64,000 bases of DNA from Clostridium homopropionicum DSM 5847 (GCF_001263795.1 NZ_LHUR01000005.1:1-64000), one strand, 5' to 3'. Counted from the stretch's first letter, positions 8,325 to 19,432 are shown. Notes: generated by a model from the sequence alone, not told the origin. Numbers and translations: made by a program.

Positions 8325-10092
8325 TTACCACACCTTCTTCCGCTATCAACTTATCAATTACTGTCTTTAATTCTTCTCTTATATCATCAATTTTATTAAT
8401 ATCAGCTTCTGCAATGTATTTTGATCTAGCTATTTTATCCTTAATTTCGCCTAAATCTATAATCTTCTTTAGATAAACTCCAGCTTTTAATGCACGTTCT
8501 GCCTCATCCTGGAATGCTAGAACAAGCTTTAACATTTTGAATTGTTTATCTAGTGATGCATAAGTATCTATATCATGGAAAGCATTTTGCATTAAATAGT
8601 CTTCTCTAAGTGACTTTGCAACTTCAAGCTTTAATCTATCACCTTCTGAAAGAGCATCTATACCAACAAGTCTTACGATTTCTTGTAAGTTAGCTTCTTC
8701 TTGTAAAAGTGCCATTGCTCTAGTTCTTAAAGCAACCCATTCATCAGATACATTTTCATTCATCCATTGTCCAATACTATCTAAATATAGAGAATAAGAA
8801 CTTAACCAGTTTATTGCAGGGAAGTGTCTCTTATAAGCTAGTTGAGCATCAAGTCCCCAGAATACCTTAACAATTCTTAAAGTAGATTGAGTAACTGGTT
8901 CCGATAAGTCTCCTCCTGGAGGAGAAACTGCTCCAATGGCTGTTAATGCTCCTTCTCTCCCATCTTCTCCAAGACATATAACCTTTCCTGCTCTTTCATA
9001 GAAGTCGGCAAGTCTAGAACCAAGGTAAGCTGGATATCCTTCGTCACCAGGCATTTCTTCAAGTCTTCCTGACATTTCTCTTAAGGCTTCTGCCCAACGA
9101 GAAGTTGAGTCTGCCATAAGAGCAACTGAATATCCCATATCTCTAAAATACTCTGCTATTGTAATACCAGTATATATAGATGCTTCACGGGCAGCAACTG
9201 GCATGTTTGATGTATTTGCAATTAGAACAGTTCTCTTCATTAAGCTTTCCCCTGTTCTAGGGTCCTTAAGTTCAGGGAACTCGTTAAGAACGTCAGTCAT
9301 TTCGTTTCCACGTTCACCACAACCTATATAAACAACTATTTCTGCATCTCCCCATTTTGCAAGTTGATGTTGAACAACAGTTTTACCACTTCCAAAAGGA
9401 CCTGGAACACAAGCTGCTCCGCCTTTAGCTACTGGAAAGAAAGTATCTACAATTCTTTGACCTGTTATCAAAGGTGCCACAGGATTTAATTTTTGTGCAT
9501 ATGGTCTTCCTTTTCTTACCGGCCATTTTTGTAATAAAGTAACTTCCTTTATTCCCTTTGCAGTTTCTATTTCAGCTATTACTTCTTCTACAGTAAAATC
9601 TCCTTCTTTAATTGATTTTACTTTACCTTCGATTCCAAAAGGAACCATTACTTTATGTGTAACAACAGATGTTTCTTGTACAGTACCTATAATATATCCT
9701 GCCTTTACTTCATCTCCAGTTTTTACTTTAGGTTCAAAATGCCATTTCTTTTCTCTGCTTAATGAAGGAACTTCTATACCTTTTGTTAAATTACTTCCTG
9801 CTATTTTTGCGATAGCTTCAAGTGGTCTTTGAATTCCATCGTAAATTGATTCAATAAGTCCTGGTCCAAGTTCAACACTTAAAGGTTCTCCTGTAGTTTC
9901 AACAGGGGCACCTGGTCCAAGGCCTGTGGTATCTTCATATACTTGGATAGAAGCCTTATCACCTCTCATCTCAATTATTTCACCAATGAGACGGCGTTCT
10001 CCAACCTTTACTAGGTCATATATACTAGCTTCATCCATACCTTCAGCAACAACTAAAGGTCCTGAAACTTTAACAACTCTTCCAATTCTCAA
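8317..10092 (-). CDS. ntpA: V-type ATPase catalytic subunit A
   Basis: The 591-residue catalytic subunit hydrolyses or makes ATP in the A3B3 head. The P-loop is GPFGSGKT at residues 231-238 with the catalytic glutamate in [10 protein letters not shown] about 25 residues later. The non-homologous insert characteristic of V-type A subunits (about residues 115-190, containing [20 protein letters not shown]) is present. AAGGCAGG stands before the ATG. It follows ntpG by 18 bases and overlaps ntpB by eight. Confidence 0.98.
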   Translation of the reverse strand: MRIGRVVKVSGPLVVAEGMDEASIYDLVKVGERRLIGEIIEMRGDKASIQVYEDTTGLGPGAPVETTGEPLSVELGPGLIESIYDGIQRPLEAIAKIAGSNLTKGIEVPSLSREKKWHFEPKVKTGDEVKAGYIIGTVQETSVVTHKVMVPFGIEGKVKSIKEGDFTVEEVIAEIETAKGIKEVTLLQKWPVRKGRPYAQKLNPVAPLITGQRIVDTFFPVAKGGAACVPGPFGSGKTVVQHQLAKWGDAEIVVYIGCGERGNEMTDVLNEFPELKDPRTGESLMKRTVLIANTSNMPVAAREASIYTGITIAEYFRDMGYSVALMADSTSRWAEALREMSGRLEEMPGDEGYPAYLGSRLADFYERAGKVICLGEDGREGALTAIGAVSPPGGDLSEPVTQSTLRIVKVFWGLDAQLAYKRHFPAINWLSSYSLYLDSIGQWMNENVSDEWVALRTRAMALLQEEANLQEIVRLVGIDALSEGDRLKLEVAKSLREDYLMQNAFHDIDTYASLDKQFKMLKLVLAFQDEAERALKAGVYLKKIIDLGEIKDKIARSKYIAEADINKIDDIREELKTVIDKLIAEEGVVIA

Positions 10093-10110
10093 GTTCTCTA
10101 CCTGCCTTCC

Positions 10111-10428
10111 TTATAAAATATTAACTCCTACGGCTTTTTCCACATTATCTTTAATTCTTTGCATACCTATATTCAATGAACCCTGATTGCTTGGAATCAA
10201 TATAACTGCCGGAAGCGTTTGCCTATTATATCTTTCGATAGTTTCTTGAATATTTACTGCAACTTGCTCAGTTACAAATATGACTGCATATTTATCCATT
10301 GCCATTCTATCAATGGTTTTTTGGGCTTCAGCTGGTTCAATTACTGGATATACATCAATTCCAATTGCTTTGAAAGCCAATACAGAATCTTTATCACCAA
10401 CAACTCCAATTTTATACATAAATATCAC
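10111..10428 (-). CDS. ntpG: V-type ATPase subunit F (NtpG)
   Basis: This 105-residue protein is subunit F (NtpG in Enterococcus), which binds subunit D in the central stalk. It starts [19 protein letters not shown], the typical start of the Rossmann-like subunit F fold, and carries the [10 protein letters not shown] block. Its start region overlaps the end of ntpC by 17 bases. Two ATGs are possible: the one at 10428 and one four codons later (MYKIGVVG); the second is nearer to the conserved start and lies after the same purine-rich stretch, so the exact start is open. Confidence 0.93.
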   Translation of the reverse strand: MIFMYKIGVVGDKDSVLAFKAIGIDVYPVIEPAEAQKTIDRMAMDKYAVIFVTEQVAVNIQETIERYNRQTLPAVILIPSNQGSLNIGMQRIKDNVEKAVGVNIL

Positions 10429-11413
10429 GCAGCCTTTCTCTTATAACTTCAGCGTTAATATTATTTAGCTTTCCAACCATAATAATTCTAACAAGTTTAA
10501 TTTCATTTTCCTTTGCAAACATAAACGCAAGTAATGGTTCTACTCCAAAGCTTATATATTTTGCATCTTTAATGAATTTCATAATAAAATTATCTGAAAG
10601 CTTTTCGAAAGTATTTAGTCTTCCTGAAGTTACAAACTCTTCTATTCCAGCTTTTACTATTTCACTATAGTCTGTAAATGCAAGCTTATTAATTATGCTT
10701 TCATTAGACTCATTTAACATAGAAATTAAATTATCTCTATCAATTGTTCCTCCATCAAGGAGTACTGAATCTAAAAATTCTTTAGTCTTATTTTGCTTCT
10801 TTACTCTAAGCAAAGATTTTAAATTTGATAGATCTATATTAATCTTTAAGAACTTTAATAAGTATTCTTCTCCTATGGTATTAGCTTTAGATAGCATATC
10901 TTTATACATGTAGTAATCCAAAATTATATCAATTTTTTGTGGATCCTTATCAACATCAAAAGCAGCATCAACTGTTTCAATAGCTTCCCTCATAATAGGC
11001 TCCAAATCATAATAATTTTTTTCTGCTATGAAGCTTTTAAGCTTATCAATTTCGACTGTTCCTACAGGTATTAAAAGATAGTCTAAGTCCTTCTTTAATG
11101 CAGCTCCCTTAATAATTACTTTAATATTATGATAGTCATATCTCACACTCATAACATCAATTAAGGTTTTATTAGGGGAAACATAATACATTAGTGAGTA
11201 AAGTCTTTTTAAATCTTCACTTAGTATTATTTCATAATCCTCAGGTCTTTTAACATTTCCCATTAAAGTATTAAAATCAGTTTCCTGTAACATTTTAAAT
11301 ACTTCTTCTGCAGAATTGCTATCTATCATTCTATCAATTTTTGCTCTATCAAGGAGTTTAGTTTCTATTGCTCTTAGCCTTGAAACAGCATGAGCGTAGT
11401 TAACATCATTCAT
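10412..11413 (-). CDS. ntpC: V-type ATPase subunit C/d
   Basis: The 333-residue helical protein sits on top of the membrane K-ring and connects it to the D-F shaft. The start [21 protein letters not shown] and the end [29 protein letters not shown] are the well-conserved ends of this family. AAAGGAGG precedes the ATG by seven bases. It lies 13 bases after ntpE and overlaps ntpG. Confidence 0.95.
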   Translation of the reverse strand: MNDVNYAHAVSRLRAIETKLLDRAKIDRMIDSNSAEEVFKMLQETDFNTLMGNVKRPEDYEIILSEDLKRLYSLMYYVSPNKTLIDVMSVRYDYHNIKVIIKGAALKKDLDYLLIPVGTVEIDKLKSFIAEKNYYDLEPIMREAIETVDAAFDVDKDPQKIDIILDYYMYKDMLSKANTIGEEYLLKFLKINIDLSNLKSLLRVKKQNKTKEFLDSVLLDGGTIDRDNLISMLNESNESIINKLAFTDYSEIVKAGIEEFVTSGRLNTFEKLSDNFIMKFIKDAKYISFGVEPLLAFMFAKENEIKLVRIIMVGKLNNINAEVIRERLRDIYV

Positions 11414-11426
11414 TAGCTATCCTCCT

Positions 11427-12017
11427 TTAGCTGAATAATATTCCAGCAACTTCGGCTTCTAGTTCATCTCTCATCAACTTAACTAATGCTTCAAATGTAT
11501 AGTTAATTTCAATTCCATTTTTAGCCAAGATATATCCACCTTTTATATCTCTCTTTTCAGTGCTTAGCTTCAATTCACCTTTTCTGCCTAATTCTTTTAA
11601 ATAAGAATTTATTTTAGCAACGAAGTCATCAGAAGCAATATTTTCATCTAGAATTAATTCTTCATTACCTAGAATTTCTGAGGATAATAAACTTTTCTTA
11701 ATAAATTCAAGAGTATCATCCTTAGATATTAGTGATAATCTTTCTAGAGCTTCTGTAAAAACCCTGTCTAGAACTATTTGCTTTGCTTCTAGCTTCATAT
11801 TTCTTACTTGAATTTCAGCATTTGAAATAACTCTTTCAGCCCTAATCTTTGCTTCTGCCTCAGCTTTATCTATAATAATTTTGCTCTCTATTTCAGCTTC
11901 ACGCTTCTTTTTATCCAAAATACTTTTTTCTTCTTGCTTAGCTTCTTCTATTAAAGCTTTTGCCTTAATATCAGAATCTTCTAAAATTTTTGATGTTAAA
12001 CTCTCTATATTAGACAC
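11427..12017 (-). CDS. ntpE: V-type ATPase subunit E (peripheral stalk)
   Basis: This 196-residue protein has an N-terminal helix rich in Lys, Glu and Ala (residues 1-100) that forms the peripheral stalk with the NtpF product, and a globular C-terminal domain that grips subunit B. The C-terminal block GGYILAKNGIEINYTFEALV is typical of subunit E. Translation most likely starts at the GTG at 12017, with GAAGG just upstream. It lies 22 bases after ntpK. Confidence 0.93.
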   Translation of the reverse strand: MSNIESLTSKILEDSDIKAKALIEEAKQEEKSILDKKKREAEIESKIIIDKAEAEAKIRAERVISNAEIQVRNMKLEAKQIVLDRVFTEALERLSLISKDDTLEFIKKSLLSSEILGNEELILDENIASDDFVAKINSYLKELGRKGELKLSTEKRDIKGGYILAKNGIEINYTFEALVKLMRDELEAEVAGILFS

Positions 12018-12039
12018 GAACCTTCACATCCCAACTTTG

Positions 12040-12537
<498 letters not shown>

Positions 12538-12581
12538 TTAATATTCCTCCTAACAAGTTGTTATTAATTTTTAATTTTTAA

Positions 12582-14531
12582 TTATTTATTTACTACATTG
12601 ATAAATTTGCTTTCTGATTTAAGTGGTCTAAATGGTTTTCCCCCACCTTCATAGAATTTGTTGAAAAACTCTAAATACTGAAGTCTGCTTGAATGAACAT
12701 ATGCTCCAAGAGCATTAATTCCCAAGTTAAATAAATGACCTCCAACAAATAATATTGTTCCAAATATCCATCTTAGTGGTCCTGCTGGAATTAATGTAAT
12801 CATCAAATTGAAAGCATTAGCTATAAATCCAGTAGCTAATCCTAACGCTAATAATCTTGAATATGAAACTACATCTCCAACATATGATGTTATTCCATAA
12901 ACTCCGTATAATCCTGAGCCTATTTTACCAGCAATAGTTTCTGCACTTCTTCCCTGAGTTAATAGTAGACCAACAATACCAACAATAGACATTATCTTTC
13001 CAACTGGTGCCCCTACTCCTGCAATCCAAAGGCCAAGACCTATTAAAGCTATATACCATAAAAGTACATCGTATACTGCATCAAGTATCTGACCACCTTT
13101 AATTAAATTAAAAGCTTTTATTCCAAGTCCAATGAATATATGGATAACACCCATTACCACAGCAATTTCAAGAACCAGCATTATGTCACTGGCAGGATCA
13201 ATTAATGGTGTTATTTTCTTTCCTAAGAATCTAAACGGTGCATCACCAAACCACCCGCCATATATAGCTCCCCAGAATATTGTTGAAATTCCACAATAAA
13301 AGAAGAGTGTAATGAAACTTCTCATACCCTTTTCAAGATTAAAAAATCTCAAAGCTACAAATGTAGCAATCGTTAGAATTACACCATAAGCTGCATCTGA
13401 AAGCATCATCCCAAAAAAGCAAATATAGAATAGAGATATTATAAAAGTAGGATCCGTTTCCTTATAATTTGGTAAGGAATACATTTCTACTACACTTTCA
13501 AGTGGTTCTGCAAGTATATTGTTTTTCAACTTTACAGGAACAATGTCATCATCTTCTACTTCTTTAAACTCCAAGAAATGGTTATCTCCAACTGCCTTTT
13601 CAATAGTTTTTTCTAACATTCCATTTGATTCGTAGGTATTCCATCCTTGTATAGCAACAATGCTATCACTTTTAAGAAAATTATAACAAGCCTTCAATCT
13701 AGCCGCTTTATTTGCATAGTATTCATATGCCTCTTGGAATTGAGTTATCTTTCCTGTTAAAGCAACTAGTTCCTCCTCAACTTGTTTTCCTTCTTCTTTA
13801 ATTAATTTAATTTTTGCCTCATTAGTTTTTATTACATCCTCTGGAGTATCCTCAAAATCAAAATAGACCTTAGAAAAGCTATTATTTTTGATAATATCAA
13901 CTAGTCTTTCTTCCTGCTCCTTTAGGGTCACAACTAAAATATATTCTTCTTTTTTCCCTTGGTTTATCACTTCGATATAGCTATAATCAATTTTTTCCTT
14001 AATTTCTTTATAAAAATTCTCTTTAAGCTCATTAGGTATAGAACCTAAATTAAAACTAAATAAACTAGAGTTTTTTATAAGACTAAACGGAGCATCAAAT
14101 TTTCTCCAAGGCTCTAAGGTTTCTATTTCTGTTTCTAACTTAGATATCTCATTATTTTGAGAAATTAATTTTTCTTCTTTTGCCTTTATATCCTGGTAAG
14201 CAATAGCCCAATCATTATTTTCCATATTGCTTTCCAGTTCATCAAAAGAAATTGCCTTTCTACCCTCAATTAATGACTTTAATCCGCTTTCCTTCTCTAC
14301 ATATCTTCCTAAAAAGTCTAAAGCAAATTTAATTTTAGATAATTGAGTTTCATTGTCCATAATTTGCTTCTCATCGGATGCGGTACTTAGAAAACTCATT
14401 TCCTCATCATCTAAATTTTCTTGCAGATTAGTAAATTGAGCTCCTTCAAACTTTTGAAGTTCTTTTAAAAGGACTTCTTTTTCAGATTCAAAGGCATATA
14501 AAGTAAATTTATTCATTTTAACTATTGCCAT
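12582..14531 (-). CDS. ntpI: V-type ATPase membrane stator subunit I/a
   Basis: The 649-residue protein has a cytosolic N-terminal half (about residues 1-340) with coiled-coil hairpins that anchors the peripheral stalks, and a membrane half with about seven or eight helices. The region GDVVSYSRLLALGLATGFIA near residue 555 contains the conserved arginine that faces the ion site on the K ring. FGMMLSDAAYGVIL marks the first membrane helices. Its start overlaps ntpF by 14 bases. Size is normal for the family. Confidence 0.96.
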   Translation of the reverse strand: MAIVKMNKFTLYAFESEKEVLLKELQKFEGAQFTNLQENLDDEEMSFLSTASDEKQIMDNETQLSKIKFALDFLGRYVEKESGLKSLIEGRKAISFDELESNMENNDWAIAYQDIKAKEEKLISQNNEISKLETEIETLEPWRKFDAPFSLIKNSSLFSFNLGSIPNELKENFYKEIKEKIDYSYIEVINQGKKEEYILVVTLKEQEERLVDIIKNNSFSKVYFDFEDTPEDVIKTNEAKIKLIKEEGKQVEEELVALTGKITQFQEAYEYYANKAARLKACYNFLKSDSIVAIQGWNTYESNGMLEKTIEKAVGDNHFLEFKEVEDDDIVPVKLKNNILAEPLESVVEMYSLPNYKETDPTFIISLFYICFFGMMLSDAAYGVILTIATFVALRFFNLEKGMRSFITLFFYCGISTIFWGAIYGGWFGDAPFRFLGKKITPLIDPASDIMLVLEIAVVMGVIHIFIGLGIKAFNLIKGGQILDAVYDVLLWYIALIGLGLWIAGVGAPVGKIMSIVGIVGLLLTQGRSAETIAGKIGSGLYGVYGITSYVGDVVSYSRLLALGLATGFIANAFNLMITLIPAGPLRWIFGTILFVGGHLFNLGINALGAYVHSSRLQYLEFFNKFYEGGGKPFRPLKSESKFINVVNK

Positions 14532-14844
14532 TGATGTTCACTATCCTCTCAATTACTAAATTTACTGCCTTATCAAATTTTTCCTTAGATATATTTAATA
14601 TATCTTCTTTTTCTTTACTTCCCTCTTGGATTAATGGCTCGGCTTTTTTTTGTGCAGCCTCAATGGCACTGTTAATTAAATTTGTAGCCTCACCTTTTGC
14701 ACCTTCAATTGCTTTTTTAAATTCAGCAATAGCTTGAGATTCTGCATTTTTGATTATTTGCATTTTCTGATTTTGAGCATTTTTTATTGCTTCACTGGCT
14801 TTTTCTTCTGCAGCCTTAATTTCTTTTATTGCTTCTAATGCCAA
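14518..14844 (-). CDS. ntpF: V-type ATPase peripheral stalk subunit (NtpF / G-H type)
   Basis: This 108-residue protein is an almost continuous Ala/Lys/Glu-rich helix that pairs with subunit E in the peripheral stalk. It is the first gene of the operon, as in the Enterococcus order F-I-K-E-C-G-A-B-D. Translation most likely starts at the TTG at 14844, with AAAGGTGGT six to seven bases before it. The call rests on position, length and coiled-coil pattern rather than on a sharp motif. Confidence 0.85.
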   Translation of the reverse strand: MALEAIKEIKAAEEKASEAIKNAQNQKMQIIKNAESQAIAEFKKAIEGAKGEATNLINSAIEAAQKKAEPLIQEGSKEKEDILNISKEKFDKAVNLVIERIVNINGNS

Positions 14845-15070
14845 GTTATCACCACCTTTATATAATAATATAATAGCCTCAAATTAATATACTATAACTA
14901 CTAATGCTTTATATAGTATTTATTACAACTTATTATACTACCCCTACAGTAAAAATATCAAAATAAAAATTCATCATTTTCGGAAAATTTAAATAATTAT
15001 GATACATTTAGCACTATTTTTCTTGAAAATTCACTCTATTTATAAACTATACTCAAAATATCTTAAACCT

Positions 15071-16801
15071 CTATTGTGAAATTATTTTTGTAACATCTTG
15101 CACTTCACAATTATTTTCTTCTGAAAAAGCTATATACCTATTATCCCTTGCTACATCTCCATCCTTGATAAATAATAAAATATCAATACTGAATTTTTCT
15201 ATATGAATCTTACTTTTATTAATATTCAGATTATTGCAGGATGATACCTTATCAATAATCAATTTTTTCCATTTTTTATCTAAATCTCTTTCTAAAAAGT
15301 CAGGAAGCCATCTCTTTTTATTAAACATCAGATAATCATACTTTATTATCTCCCTTAGAGCAAAATTATCTTCCTTTAGTTTCTCACTATTGAATTCCAA
15401 AAATACTTTATAATAATCAGCTGATGATATATTTCTATCAAAATATCCTTTTTCATGAAAAAATACTCCAAGCTCTCTATAGAATTCAAAGTAGTCTTGA
15501 AATTTTAAATTAAAATACTTTAAAATACTAGAAAACTTATTTGAATTATAATATTTGTCTACCATAGCTTCTACTTTTTTCAGAGTCAATAATTCTTCAT
15601 AGGATATGTCTTTTGTTTTTAATATCTCATATGGCGGATAAGGTGAATTCTTCATTCCCCATTTTTCTTTTTCCGATTCCATTGGAGATCCTTTTAAAAT
15701 TTTTAAAAACCCAAGCTGAATTTCTTCAGGCTCAATGGCAAATACTTCGTTAAAAGATTTTTTAAAAGAATTAAAATCTTCTCCTGGCAGCCCAGCAATT
15801 AAATCTAGATGCTGGCTTATATTTTTTAATGCCTTAATCTTTCTTACTTTTGATTCTACATTTTTAAAATCAGCACTTCTATTAATATTGTGCAGAATTT
15901 CATTATTTGTGGTTTGAACGCCAACTTCAAATTGAAGTCTTCCCTTAGGCGCTTTTGATAAAATTTTAACCTGCTTACTTGTTAAAATATTAGCAGAAAT
16001 TTCAAAGTGAAATCTTGTATCCGTATTTTGATTTATTAGAAATTCCCATATTTCTATTGAAAACTTTTCGTTACAATTGAAAGTTCTATCAACAAACTTT
16101 ACTAGCCTAACCTTTTTATCCATAAGAATTTTTAATTCTTTTTTTACCATTTCTATATCTCTAAATCTTAAATTCCTATCAACAGATGAAAGACAATATT
16201 TACATCCATAAGGACATCCTCTGGATGCCTCATAATAAACTATTTTATTATCTAAATCTTCCTCATATATGTAAGGGAAAATTACATCATTTATATCCAT
16301 ATTTTTTTTCTTGCCCCCATAATATATTTCCCCATTTTTTTTATAATATAAACCTTTAATTTCATCTAAATTTATCCCATTATAATATGTAGGTTTTTTT
16401 TCTTTTTCGTATATCTTATATTGAATAAAATCCTTAAAGACTTCCTCTCCTTCGCCTTCTATTAAAAAATCTCCTCTGCTTTCTTCTAAAAATTCACTTC
16501 CATTAAAACTTACTTCTGGTCCTCCATAAATAATTTCTATATTATTATTAACTATCTTTATTAGCTCCGATAAGCTCTTAACAATTTCCTTATTCCATAT
16601 ATAACAAGAAAAACCAATTATTTCAGGATTTTCAGAAATAATTTCTTCTAATAGCTTTTCCATCCTATCATTTACAGAAAATTCCCTAATAGTACATTGA
16701 AAGTCTAAATCTTTAGTGTAAGCTTTTAAATATCTTATAGCTAAATTTAAATGGGTATATTTGGAATTAATCCCCACTAGAACTACCTTTAGTTTCTTCA
16801 T
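15071..16801 (-). CDS. B12-binding-type radical SAM protein (DUF4080 group)
   Basis: The 576-residue protein starts with a cobalamin-binding-like Rossmann domain (residues 1-140, VVLVGINSKYTHLNLAIRYLK), but without the classical DxHxxG motif for base-off cobalamin. The radical SAM domain follows, with the cluster motif CPYGCKYC near residue 200. A C-terminal DUF4080-like region of about 200 residues completes it. The substrate is unknown; proteins of this kind often methylate or rearrange lipids, tRNA or natural products. The ATG at 16801 follows AAGGAG at eight bases and is preferred over a longer frame. Its first 35 bases overlap the preceding gene, which suggests coupled translation. Confidence 0.85.
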   Translation of the reverse strand: MKKLKVVLVGINSKYTHLNLAIRYLKAYTKDLDFQCTIREFSVNDRMEKLLEEIISENPEIIGFSCYIWNKEIVKSLSELIKIVNNNIEIIYGGPEVSFNGSEFLEESRGDFLIEGEGEEVFKDFIQYKIYEKEKKPTYYNGINLDEIKGLYYKKNGEIYYGGKKKNMDINDVIFPYIYEEDLDNKIVYYEASRGCPYGCKYCLSSVDRNLRFRDIEMVKKELKILMDKKVRLVKFVDRTFNCNEKFSIEIWEFLINQNTDTRFHFEISANILTSKQVKILSKAPKGRLQFEVGVQTTNNEILHNINRSADFKNVESKVRKIKALKNISQHLDLIAGLPGEDFNSFKKSFNEVFAIEPEEIQLGFLKILKGSPMESEKEKWGMKNSPYPPYEILKTKDISYEELLTLKKVEAMVDKYYNSNKFSSILKYFNLKFQDYFEFYRELGVFFHEKGYFDRNISSADYYKVFLEFNSEKLKEDNFALREIIKYDYLMFNKKRWLPDFLERDLDKKWKKLIIDKVSSCNNLNINKSKIHIEKFSIDILLFIKDGDVARDNRYIAFSEENNCEVQDVTKIISQ

Positions 16802-17435
16802 TATTTTTTCTCCTTCTCTTCTGTGCCTTAATATAATATATTTCACCTTCATCTATTTCTTCAATTATATCAAATTTATTGCATAATAGATTTTTTGCGC
16901 TTTTATTAGAAACATCCTTAAAAATATTATAATCCTTTATGATTATTTCCTTAATCTTTCCCTGTGGAAGAAGTATCTTCAACTTATTATTATATGTCTT
17001 ACCGAAACCCTTATTTTTATCCCATATATGTAAAATTCCTTCTTCTTTTAATCCATCATATATTTTTAGCAAAAGGTTTCTTCTATTAACTTTAAATAAT
17101 ATTTCACTAAATGAGAAAAACAGCACACTGCTGTCATAGAAATTTTCATCTATATTTATGTTTTTACTTTCATTATGAAAATATTCTAAAGAATAAGAAT
17201 CTTGGGTATTCTTAATTATATTATAAACTATTCCATAATTAAAGAAGCCAATGTCTAAAATATTTCCATTAAATTTTTGTTCTATCAAATTTAGAATTAT
17301 TTCCTTCTGCACAATTTGTTCCTCCCCTATACTATTCTCTTGATAATAAACTTCTACAATAAAAAAATATTTCCTCCAATTAATGGAAGAAATATTGTAA
17401 ATTCCTTTTCTTATTGTTTTATATTTAACATTCAA
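16767..17435 (-). CDS. Degenerate SAM methyltransferase-like protein
   Basis: The 222-residue protein looks like a small class I methyltransferase: GNILDIGFFNYGIVYNI near residue 57 resembles the SAM-binding motif I, and YDGLKEEGILHIWDKNKG later resembles the region after motif III. The glycine-rich loop is poor, so SAM binding is uncertain. The start appears to be a TTG at 17435, overlapping the end of the upstream gene by 11 bases, with only a weak AAAAGAAAAG in front. Its 3' end overlaps the radical SAM gene by 35 bases. The function is inferred only from fold-like motifs. Confidence 0.55.
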   Translation of the reverse strand: MNVKYKTIRKGIYNISSINWRKYFFIVEVYYQENSIGEEQIVQKEIILNLIEQKFNGNILDIGFFNYGIVYNIIKNTQDSYSLEYFHNESKNINIDENFYDSSVLFFSFSEILFKVNRRNLLLKIYDGLKEEGILHIWDKNKGFGKTYNNKLKILLPQGKIKEIIIKDYNIFKDVSNKSAKNLLCNKFDIIEEIDEGEIYYIKAQKRRRKNNEETKGSSSGD

Positions 17436-18138
17436 CTTTTCTTTTTAAGTGTTTGCAGTAGTCTATCATGAATCCAGCTGTAGAAATTTGAGCTTCCTGG
17501 ATAATCATACATGCTACTTTCAAATATCTATCTTCTCTATTTTTTATATTGCAATACTTATAATAAGCTTGATTTGCAATTGTTGCATTATTATCAATGT
17601 ATTCTTTTATACTGTTAAATCTTTTTATGCCTTTTTTCGCTTCAAAATGATGTCCGAGTAAAATTTTTTCAATTATCCAAAGTTCAAACTTCCTGTGGTT
17701 TTTTAAAAGTTTGTTATTAACATGATGAGGAACTGTTGTATCCTGAATTAAATGACATGCTGCTCCAAAATAAAAACAACTTAATGGTAAGTCACCTAAT
17801 TCTAAGTATTTTAAAGATAACTCATAATAACTTTGGCACTCAGTTAATGCATTAGAAAAACCATACAGTCCTTTTCTTTCACTGAAATGGTAAAAATGAT
17901 TAGTGCTTTTAAAATCTTGATCTGCCCAAGTCGCTCCAGCATCTATATTGTTTATATATTTACTCAAACAATTATATTCATCTATAAATCCTTCTTTTTT
18001 TAATAATTCAAAAGCTTTATGATTAATATATCTGTGAGCAAGACAGTGAGTATTTATTAGTAATTTTTTTATAGGATTTATAATTATCATAAATTTTCTA
18101 GCTGTTTTTCCAAATACCCTTTCAGTTTTTGTCTTCAT
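17425..18138 (-). CDS. Zinc-dependent phospholipase C-like protein
   Basis: The 237-residue protein matches the catalytic core of zinc phospholipases C (PC-PLC/alpha-toxin type), with likely metal ligands in THCLAHRYI, GATWADQDFKSTNHFYHF and GAACHLIQDTTVPHHVN. It lacks a clear signal peptide and a C-terminal C2-like domain, so unlike secreted toxins it may act inside the cell or at the membrane. The nearest GGAG is 13 bases before the ATG, which is long, so the start is not certain. It overlaps the methyltransferase-like gene by 11 bases and may form one operon with its neighbours. Confidence 0.8.
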   Translation of the reverse strand: MKTKTERVFGKTARKFMIIINPIKKLLINTHCLAHRYINHKAFELLKKEGFIDEYNCLSKYINNIDAGATWADQDFKSTNHFYHFSERKGLYGFSNALTECQSYYELSLKYLELGDLPLSCFYFGAACHLIQDTTVPHHVNNKLLKNHRKFELWIIEKILLGHHFEAKKGIKRFNSIKEYIDNNATIANQAYYKYCNIKNREDRYLKVACMIIQEAQISTAGFMIDYCKHLKRKVEC

Positions 18139-18181
18139 AAGATTATTTCATCTCCAAAACTCAATTTTTCTTTGTAGTTTA

Positions 18182-19384
18182 CTATTCATTTTTCCCCAAA
18201 GAATATATTGCACCCTTATTAGCATCTAATACTATAATTTGATTTTTTAAATATTTAATACTAGAAATTTTACTATTAATATTAAATTCTATTTTTTCAT
18301 TTAAAACTCCTTTTGCATTTAAAGAATATATTTTTCTTTCCTTTTCATCATAAAAATAAATTGTATCTGCTTCCCCTAACTGACCACTAGTATCAATGGC
18401 TATACTTTTTAAAGAAGATACACTATTATGAATATAAATTGGAGCACTTGGATTAGTAGTGGGGTGATTGTCCATAATAAAACCTACTGTATTATTACTA
18501 CTATCCTTAAATCTTGGTGAATTAATTGGATCTCCACCACTATAATCAGGCCATCCATACCACCCTTTTGAATTAATTACGTAAATATAGTCAGTATCAC
18601 CTTTTATGCCTCTTAACCCTCTGTCTTCCATCCCCCCAACAGAAGCTATCAATCTACCCCTACTGTCAAAATCAAATCCCTTTACATTTCTAATGCCCCA
18701 AGCAAAGGTTGCAGTAACTCCATTTTGTAAGTTATATATTATAATTGAAGCATTTCCTGGAAAATGTCCAGAAACAATCTGTCCAGCAATATTTTTTGTG
18801 TTGTAGCTTGTAAAAGAACCTGTTTTGTCTCCATTAAAATTCCTTCCTTTTAGAGTTATTTTAAATGGAGAAATATCATGGCTAAAAGGATATTCTTTAA
18901 TCCAATTATTATCTAAACCAACAACACCAGAATTAGTGGCAGCACCTATGGTTATATATAAATAATCTTTATTAATTTTTATTAAACTTTTACTGTAATC
19001 ACCGAAATTAGGAAGATTATTTATTATCTCTGTATTTATCTTTTTATGTAAATCATAAGTGTAAATAGAATTTCCACTGGCAAAATATATCTTCTTATTA
19101 TAATATTCTATACTAGTTATATTCATTTTTCTATCATAAAATATATTATAACTCTTTCCTAAACTATCAATGAATTGAATTCTATTATTATAGGCTATAT
19201 AAAAATTCCCCTCTTCATCTGACGAAAAATCTACTGCCCCTATTAATCCTTTAAATAATATTTTCTCAGTAACATTTTTATCTTTTAATTGTATATTAGG
19301 CTCTTTAATTTTATATTTTTCGAAAAAAGCAATAATAATAGTAAAAACTACAATTATAAGTATAGCTATAAAAAATTTTTTCAT
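18182..19384 (-). CDS. Membrane-anchored beta-propeller, sugar-dehydrogenase-like
   Basis: The 400-residue protein begins with an uncleaved-looking membrane anchor (residues 4-22) and should face outward. The rest is rich in repeating beta blades. WGIRNVKGFDFDSRGRLIAS near residue 230 resembles the central motif of PQQ-dependent sugar dehydrogenases (GLRNPQGL-FD--G-L). I cannot confirm PQQ or calcium ligands, and clostridia usually do not make PQQ, so it may be a binding protein of that fold. GGAGG precedes the ATG by five bases. It is the first gene of a possible four-gene group ending at 15071. Confidence 0.65.
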   Translation of the reverse strand: MKKFFIAILIIVVFTIIIAFFEKYKIKEPNIQLKDKNVTEKILFKGLIGAVDFSSDEEGNFYIAYNNRIQFIDSLGKSYNIFYDRKMNITSIEYYNKKIYFASGNSIYTYDLHKKINTEIINNLPNFGDYSKSLIKINKDYLYITIGAATNSGVVGLDNNWIKEYPFSHDISPFKITLKGRNFNGDKTGSFTSYNTKNIAGQIVSGHFPGNASIIIYNLQNGVTATFAWGIRNVKGFDFDSRGRLIASVGGMEDRGLRGIKGDTDYIYVINSKGWYGWPDYSGGDPINSPRFKDSSNNTVGFIMDNHPTTNPSAPIYIHNSVSSLKSIAIDTSGQLGEADTIYFYDEKERKIYSLNAKGVLNEKIEFNINSKISSIKYLKNQIIVLDANKGAIYSLGKNE

Positions 19385-19392
19385 AATTCCTC

Positions 19393-19432
19393 CAAAAAAA
19401 ATTCCTCTTATCTAAAGATATATTTCAATAGA
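19393..19432 (-). terminator. Hairpin terminator between the ferritin-like and beta-propeller genes
   Basis: On the minus strand CCTTTTATCTA pairs imperfectly with TAGATAAGAGG, followed by AATTTTTTTT just before the ribosome binding site of the next gene. It likely ends the ferritin-like transcript. Confidence 0.6.
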
